Assembly: GCA_963931865.1 (NCBI GenBank)
Contig: OZ007508.1
Span: forward strand, 1,300,133 to 1,364,132
DNA: 64,000 bases
Source: Axinella damicornis
Lineage: Eukaryota; Porifera; Demospongiae; Axinellida; Axinellidae
Direction of reading: 5' to 3'
This document shows, one piece after another, positions 57,549-64,000 of the stretch. The notes under the pieces were generated by a model that worked only from the letters and a program-made list of their open reading frames with translations, searched no databases and had not been told where the DNA came from. How positions within the stretch are numbered: position 1 is the first letter of the stretch; every line of letters starts with the position of its first letter. The translations under genes were made by a program, and so were the position numbers.

Positions 57549-60500
57549 CTAATTACAATAACCGGACGAACCATCAACACTTGTTGGAGCCTGGGGGTTG
57601 ACATTGCTGTTGAAGATGTCCACGTGTATGCGCCACTCTCCATTAACAAGCCTCCAAATCACGATGTGCCTAATGTTGTGCAAAAATGCATGAGGATAGG
57701 TAGAACATGTAGCAGAATTGTTCATGTGCAATGATGTGTGTGTGGGTGTGGTGTTTTGCATTGTACTTAGAGTTTTCCTGGGATTTCAGTCTCACCGACT
57801 GCACATGCATGTAATCTGTGTATGATCGTACTATTCTATCAGGAGCCCACAACGAGAAGGAGTGTCCAACTTAACCGAACAAGTCCAGTCAAACAGCAGC
57901 AACCTAACCATGCCCTTATTTGGAACCTTTTACATAACAAGAGGGATTTCACTAAAGCACTGAACAGACCAGAAAACGGACCAGAAAACGGACCAGAAAA
58001 CAGACTGAGTTTTTTCATGCCCGGGCGCCCTAGACACCACATACTGTATGGCCGGAAAATTTGGCAGGGAATTTAATTTGGCGGTTTGGCAGATTATGAA
58101 CACACCGCCAAATTAAATTCCGCCAATATTTATGACGTGCGTGTGGGAGGGGGTCTCGTAGCGACGCTTGAAGTCTCGCGAAAGCACTCATAATACTACA
58201 GTACCTCCGTCTCTGGAAATAGCGAGCAAGCAGCTGATCGGCCAGAAATAGCGACGATGGTGTGCCTTCGCATTACTGCTACTGCGTACCACTCACACGG
58301 CAGTTCCTCTCCCAGAGATTTTGTAGACGTGGTACCTCGAACACAGCTCTCCACCGCAAACTCGGACTCCATCGCAGCCTAACGACACAAGATCTCACGT
58401 AAACCACAGAGCGCTCTGTGGCCATGCGGCCGTGCGGTAAGTATGACATCATTCTCGCCCTGCAAATCCGCCAAATTTTAATCCGCCAAATACAATTCAC
58501 AGCTTTTTAGAGCCGATCCACCAAATTTAATTCCCGCCAAATTTTCCGGCCATATGGTATATTTGATCATGCAGTGAACTAAAGTTTAGTAGCGCAGGTC
58601 TGCAGTCCAGCAGACAGTCACCAGCACCCATGCAAGTCTGCAGTCATAGTGGCCACGGGTTTATCCATGGTATCACTCTGAACATCGCCATGCCAGTCTC
58701 GCGGCTCTGGCTGCGCCAGACTTGACCCCCCTCCCCCAATCACCCTGGTTACTGAAGCTATTATGGGGCCAAGGCCAGTGAGTAATCACCTCACACCCTA
58801 ACACACTCACTTTCCCTTGTCCAGCAAGTTCCCTTCCTTGTCAAAGAAGGTGAAGTGACTTCGTTCGTAGAGAGTATCAGTCCCATCAGGGGGACCAAGT
58901 TCATCAACATTGAGCTCTACACGGGCAACACCCATCTCAAAAAAAAGCTGCAAGCATATTTTTCACATCTGGGGGGGGGGGGGAGGGAGGTATGGAAAGG
59001 AGAAGGAAAGGGGAAGGGGAGGAGGGGAGGGAGGGATAGCAAGGGGTGAGGAGGGAAGGGAAGGCAGGAGGCATAGGTAATGGGATAGGAAAGGACAAGG
59101 GAAGAGGAAGAAGTAATGGGGAAGGAAGGGGAGGGCAGGAAGGATGGGGCCAGGCAGTGGGTACAGTGCCCACGGCCATGCAGACCCACGCAAGTCTACA
59201 ATTACATTCTGGAGCTTAATGGTGCAGGAAAGAACAATGTGATAATGTATCATGCATGGTTACAAACATCCTGACCTCATTTCGTTTACACTACAAGTAG
59301 CAAGGCTGTTGTGCTAGCTACCAAGTGCTTACTGTCTTTTCCCTGCACGACGTCCGATCCGGTTGGCATCATGGTGCAGTCATCAGTGTACATCTCTGAA
59401 ACTGCTCCCGCATCCTGACGGTTAAAGGCAGCGACGAACTGCACATTGGTAGCCTCAATCTCATCACGCAGTGCTGGGAGAAATCAACATGAATTGGTCT
59501 TGCTCAACATCAACAATTCTCCTCCAGTTCTTCCATGACTTAGACAAGGTCAATAGCCTTAGTCATGGTACAATGAAAGATGTATGCACAAATACCGTAG
59601 TCGTGCGTTATTTGGCGCCTACAGCACCTATAACTCCACAGGAAGGAAATATGTGCCTAATAATGAGATGTGCTTAATAACAAATGAAACTCCTCGAATA
59701 GGAAGGTACTGCAGATGTCCTCAACAGCATACAAAGGAAAAGTCAACCTTATATAGCATACAGTTCAGTGGCGGATTCAGAAATTTAGAAAGGGGGTTCA
59801 GCCACTGTTCACACCCACTACCGGTCACGTGAATGCATTCACGACACGCGTCTGACCTGAGTTTTGAAGTTCAAGGTGACTTGTCTAGCGCTGGAGACTA
59901 AAAATGATGATCAGAACAAATCCAAAACTGCTGTACAATAGACGTAAGTTGCTTTTACTAGCCCCTTCCCCCCCCCCCCCCCCCCCCCAAATCCACCACT
60001 GACTCAGTTAGCAGAGGAGACTTTACAGCAAAATTTTAACTGCTAGATACTAGCGTCGGGGCAGAGGAGGTTGGCCACCGCATATGTCACAAGTAATTAT
60101 TGACTTTCTGTCATGTGACAAGTGGACGGTTATTAAAAGTTATTGCAGATAGCCATACGCATAGAAGACCGTTTCTGTAGCTGCTATGGAGTGTTCCCAG
60201 TTGTCAATCGTTGAACACGCTTTGCAAAACCGACGAGACGGCACCGAACCTCCACTCGAGTCTCGCGGGCCAGATGTTTGCGGCACGCGTGGGGACCATC
60301 TGACCCGGGAGACTACTTCCACTCGTTTCTGCCATGCCGCAGCTGAATCTTGAAGGGCTCGGCCTTTTATAACGACAACAGATGCCTACACTTCCCTGCG
60401 AGCCAGTACTCCTGTTGATTGAGCCGGGGCGCGATGGTGAAAACTGTCGAAACAATGTCTATGGATAGTACTGTACTTAACATGCATTACGTAATCTACG

Positions 60501-61012
60501 GTATCGGATTTCATGTGACTTTAATGAGACCTGATTAGAAAAGGTCAACCTTGGCCGTCCTCCTCTGGCGTCGGGGTAGGAAATTCCACAACCTGGCAGA
60601 AATTCCACAACCAGTCACAAAAAGTAGCAGGCTGATATGCAAACAAAATTACGACGTGGATACTGGTCCGGCAGGAAGTACAAACTTTAGGTATAGGTAC
60701 CGGAATGTGCGCATCTAAAACCGGCCCTGGCCCTAACCCAATTCCCTACTTCCTGCTGGACCAATAAAAATTATGCGTTGAACTGGCAAGCTGTTCACAG
60801 TTAGGAAGGTGTATAGAGATCTGGGAAAACATTACTTTATGCTGCCCGTCTCGTTCCCAGACCGTCCAACAAAAAGGATGGTTATAATTAGGGCTACGAG
60901 GGTCTGGGATCGGGAACGGGATTTAATTCAGCTCACAAACCAACTTACTTTCTGCGTTGCTTCCAGCGAAAAGGACAGAGCACAGCACCAGTAGGATCGC
61001 AACTGCCGCCAT
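57549..61012 (-). CDS. Secretory SnoaL/DUF4440-like (NTF2-fold) protein, copy 2
   Basis: Exons: 60949-61012 (signal peptide MAAVAILLVLCSVLFAGSNA), 59333-59473 (LRDEIEATNVQFVAAFNRQD, DDCTMMPTGSDVVQGKD), 58811-58947 (FFEMGVARVELNVDELG, YERSHFTFFDKEGN) and 57549-57669 (HIVIWRLVNGEWRIHVDIF). Exon 1 to 2 joins in phase 1, and exon 3 to 4 in phase 2. As in copy 1, one small exon (phase 1 to 0) between 59333 and 58947 is missing from this model. Layout matches SnoaL-like domains, with the conserved WR..G.W.i..D strand near the C-terminus. The C-terminus is GSSGYCN, without HDEL, so unlike copies 1 and 3 it may be secreted. A foldback transposon and a MITE sit in its introns. Confidence 0.83.
58047..58554. 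mobile_element. 508-bp foldback/MITE with long inverted ends, in an intron of SnoaL-like copy 2
   Basis: Ends TATGGCCGGAAAATTTGGC and GCCAAATTTTCCGGCCATA are inverted repeats. Further in are GGAATTTAATTTGGCGG and matching complements. No open frame of interest. Confidence 0.85.
59766..60001. mobile_element. 236-bp MITE (CAGTGGCGGATT ends) in an intron of SnoaL-like copy 2
   Basis: Ends CAGTGGCGGATTCAG and AATCCACCACTG are imperfect inverted repeats, a layout common for hAT- or Tc-type non-autonomous elements. The interior has a C-run and no coding frame. Confidence 0.65.
60666..60766. mobile_element. ~100-bp element with inverted ends, related to 23.73 kb
   Basis: Ends GGTCCGGCAGGAAGTA and TACTTCCTGCTGGACC. 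The interior GGTATAGGTACC and CCGGCCCTGGCCCTAACCC matches the 23.73-kb copy in reverse. Confidence 0.75.
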
Positions 61013-62866
61013 TGTGTCGTTAATTGCAATGATTACTGAACTTTTTAAGTGCGCGCCTAAAAATCATTCAGGCTGAAAGGTTACTCTGATAATCATAGCA
61101 GTGAGCTATTATAGCAAGCCTCTAGCAAAATGTTCATTAAAAAAAGGTAGCATAGACCGTCCACAGTAACTCAAACAATGTAGAGCTAGACCTGCATGGT
61201 TTTCCAACCCTCATACTATCTGACACAGTACGTGGGTCCATGCCTTCCAACTTGAGCACCTCCCAATTTAGACGCAAAGACAATTCCATGCATTAACAGA
61301 GCATGCAGTTGTATGGATAGTGGTAGCTCAATTCCTGTTCTATAGATCTATATTGCAATACTGATCAAGTGCATGTATCTATATACATGTACACTTCAGC
61401 CAACCCCTTCCCGTCACTTCAGTCAACCCCTTCCCGTCACTTCAGTCAACCCCTTCCCGTCACTTCAGCCAACCCCCTCCCGTCACTTCAGCCAACCCCC
61501 TCCCGTCACTTCAGCCAACCCCCTCCCGTCACTTCAGCCAACCCCCTCCCGTCACTTCAGCCAACCCCCTCCCGTCACTTCAGTCAACCCCCTCCCGTCA
61601 CTTCAGCCAACCCCCTCCCGTCACTTCAGTCAACCCCCTCCCGTCACTTCAGCCAACCCCCTCCCGTCACTTCAGCCAACCCCCTCCCATCACTTCAGCC
61701 AACCCCCTCCCGTCACTTCAGCCAACCCCCTCCCGTCACTTCAGTCAACCCCCTCCCATCACTTCAGCCAACCCCCTCCCGTCACTTCAGCCAACCCCCT
61801 CCCGTCACTTCAGTCTTGCATATTATATACTTGAACTTCCTCCCCCACTGTACCTGATGGTGCAGAAACTAATTAGCTAACAAGTTTAAATTACACTACT
61901 GGTATGGGGAATTAATCAAATGTTTGAGCAGATTCCAATTACGCTACAATGTACTGGAAATAACCTTTTTTGGTGATTGAGGCAAGCCACATGCTACATG
62001 CTGCCTACAAGCAGCACGCATGGGAATGAGGCTAGCTGTAGGTATGCACAAAGCGCATGAAGACGTCATCGTCATTGCGGTACGGAAGAGTGTGCAATGG
62101 GAAAAAAATTTGAAACAGGCACAATCTCTCATGTGTACAAAAAATAGAACACGTGAGCAATGACAAATGATCTCAGCATGACATTGTGCTGTTGGTATGC
62201 ATGCAGGCATCTGAAGTACCCATGAGGTGAGCATGAGACCTGATGAGGATCATTCTGAAATGAGCGTTCTATAATAGCTTTATGCAAACGGGAAGGGAAA
62301 TAGCAACATTAATAAATTAATCCTGACACTTGCACAGGAAGGGTCATAATGATGACCTAAGACTTAATTAACCTTTTAGCTTGGAGGAGGTTGAGGCTGC
62401 GTAAACAAAAAAGGCTCCTGGACATTGTGAGGTTACGTATGGTTTTATCAAAGGTATAATCATGCTTCTTCTATCACCCTGCTGAAAGTGGTATGGTAAT
62501 TAATGCACATGCAGCTATCATTTCAGTTTGGTTGGCAACCCTCAATTGTAAGGTACTTAAAATTGCACACATAGAGCCTGTACAACACTCACAAACATGC
62601 CAGCTAGTGACTAAGTATTTACGTAGTTAATGGCTGGGTACTGGCGCTACAATTGCTGGGTGAAAAGTGAATAGGTCTCACTCAGTATAACCAAGGGTGC
62701 ATCGATTCGGCGGCTCGATACGCCCTTGGTATAACACTGGAGGTGCTTCCAGCTAGTAGTGGAAGCCTCTTACATGCAAGGGCTTTGTTGTTAACCTCAT
62801 TCAATCACATGCACTGTCAGCATCAATACAACATTAGCAGTTATACAGCTACAGGTCACATGACTC
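61013..62866. other. Spacer between SnoaL-like copies 2 and 3
   Basis: Contains the 23-bp minisatellite, a half-copy of the TAGCCTCG MITE near 62.03 kb, and a short hairpin at about 62.69-62.74 kb (TATAACCAAGGG / CCCTTGGTATA). No exon is supported. Confidence 0.65.
61395..61816. repeat. 23-bp minisatellite, about 18 units
   Basis: Units read TTCAGCCAACCCCCTCCCG then TCAC, with C/T and G/A variants. Because 23 is not a multiple of three and the unit has no stop, all three plus frames are open and give Pro/Ser-rich frames that should not be annotated as genes. Confidence 0.96.
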
Positions 62867-62966
62867 CTAGAGCTCATCATGTGGCTTGGTCGGATCTGAG
62901 TTGCTGGTGAAGATGTCGACATAGGTCTTCCACTGACCATCAACCTTCTTCCACACGAGGATGTAC
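62867..62966 (-). CDS. Terminal exon of a third SnoaL/DUF4440-like gene, ending in HDEL
   Basis: 100-bp exon with acceptor GTAG|G in the same phase as in copy 1, reading YILVWKKVDGQWKTYVDIF and ending TKPHDEL then stop. It is very close to copy 1's last exon. Upstream exons were not found before the right edge; a repeat element at 63.19-63.86 kb intervenes, so the rest may lie beyond 64000 or be lost. Confidence 0.75.
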
Positions 62967-63189
62967 CTACATACAGGCAAGCAAAGAACATATAGTGCTG
63001 ATTAGTGAGGTTCAATAGAGCCGTAGATCATATAACACTCCCCAAAAATAAAGATGTCTGAGCTAACGTACTAAGTGTCCGTTCATTTGTTGGATAACAT
63101 TGTGGTCATATGGGTGATCCGGCAATTGTGCATGCCATATCCATTCTACATCTATATGACAATGGAAGCTAGGTCCCCCTTCTTTCTTC

Positions 63190-63860
63190 TTATAGCGTAA
63201 ACCACCAATTATCGGCATGACTTTATTAACGGCACCCGACATACCAATTATCGGCGCTTAGTAAATGGAGAGTACATGGCGAAAATACGGATTCCGTTCG
63301 CCCTACGTCATCGTCGCGCAAGCTGTTTACAAGACTAAAGCTTTGCAGAAGGTTTGTCTTTGCTTAAAACGTTATAACTGGGTGTTATTTACTGTCCTTT
63401 TAGCCATTTTATGTTGTAGGGCTGTTCATGTCTAATCAAAAGAAGGGTAGGGGGAGACCGCGACCTTCGATCATCTCCTGCGACTGGTTCAGACTTTTGA
63501 GGACGACTAGCATGACTGTGCTTGACTGTACTGGATCAGAATGGGTGGAGTGCGTGTGCAAGAGATGGCTCCACGAATGTGCCAAGTACTGGATGTGGAA
63601 GAAAGAGAATTGTTTTGCTTTTACTGTGTAGTGTGATGAACGAATTTTATTCAAAAATTCATATATTGAAGGGGTTGCATGCTTTGGTGCTTTTTTTTCA
63701 CTGGGTGATAGATAGAATGTGGGGGATTTGTGGTGGATATTTGTGGCCTTCAGGGGATGCAGGTGAGTCGATGCCATCAGCATGTGCCGATAATTGACCC
63801 AGGATTATCTATGGGAGTACTAGGCAGTGACGATAATACGTACAGGGTGCCGATAATTGA
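63190..63860. mobile_element. Possible DNA transposon remnant with ATTATCGGC repeats
   Basis: CCAATTATCGGC occurs at the left (twice) and GCCGATAATTG at the right (twice), in inverted orientation. Inside, a 67-codon plus-strand frame (63428-63631) begins SNQKKGRGRPRP, an AT-hook-like stretch, and contains SEWVECVCKRWLHECA, like the Cys/His tail of some transposases. The element boundaries are uncertain. Confidence 0.4.
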
Positions 63861-64000
63861 TTTGCGTGAGGCTGCATTCGCTAGTGCACCACTAAAAGCC
63901 GGAAATATGTAACAGCTTTAAAGGTGGTAGGGCTTATAGAGGGCGTGACGGTCTATACGTCGGTGCAAGTTTGGTGTCCTGGAACCGTTCCTAGACGATG
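63861..64000. other. Right edge, nothing recognised
   Basis: No exon, repeat or element was identified in the last 140 bases. Confidence 0.5.

Noticed and set aside
61369..61857. Two Pro/Ser-rich plus-strand frames of 150-160 codons
   Set aside because: Produced by the stop-free 23-bp minisatellite in every frame.

Overview
This is eukaryotic, almost certainly animal, nuclear DNA. Genes are split into short exons with GT/AG borders, intron phases join cleanly, and the space between is full of microsatellites, minisatellites and short inverted-repeat transposons. The gene set (IQGAP, CDCA7, a two-domain receptor tyrosine phosphatase, PI-PLC-X-like and SnoaL-like secretory proteins) and the compact introns suggest an early-branching marine invertebrate, most likely a sponge. 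The species is an inference; nothing in the sequence proves it.

Layout. 1-15,871 (minus): the N-terminal part of an IQGAP scaffold gene (calponin-homology domain, IQGAP repeat, WW-like segment), running off the left edge. 16-21 kb: repeat-rich space between head-to-head genes. 21,224-23,083 (plus): a complete three-exon CDCA7 homologue (hemimethylated-DNA/HELLS pathway), with decayed copies near 23.85 and 27.5-28.3 kb. 25,875-26,413 (plus): a two-exon 131-aa Cys/His protein that resembles bacterial cell-wall amidase folds.

29.2-41.9 kb (plus): two tandem receptor genes with duplicated ectodomains (signal peptide, two FN3-like domains, Thr/Ser/Gly/Glu mucin-like repeat, TM). The first continues into a cytoplasmic Ig-like domain and two tyrosine-phosphatase domains (D1 active-looking, D2 with its nucleophile lost). 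The second ends in a short tail with two ITIM-type tyrosine motifs. This phosphatase/ITIM pair is the most striking system in the window.

43-50 kb: a foldback element, then a nearly intact Ty3/gypsy retrotransposon (identical-length 244-bp LTRs) inserted about 120 bp upstream of a secreted-protein gene that carries a frameshift. 51.7-54.3 kb: a decayed phosphatase fragment and a secreted or membrane-anchored PLC-X-like protein (minus). A matching PLC-X fragment lies behind the second receptor, so a receptor+PLC unit was probably duplicated. 55.2-63 kb (minus): a tandem family of SnoaL/NTF2-like secretory proteins, two of whose three visible C-termini end in HDEL, an ER-retention signal.

Gene models were built by eye from reading frames, splice sites and phase. 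Exon edges are marked where uncertain.
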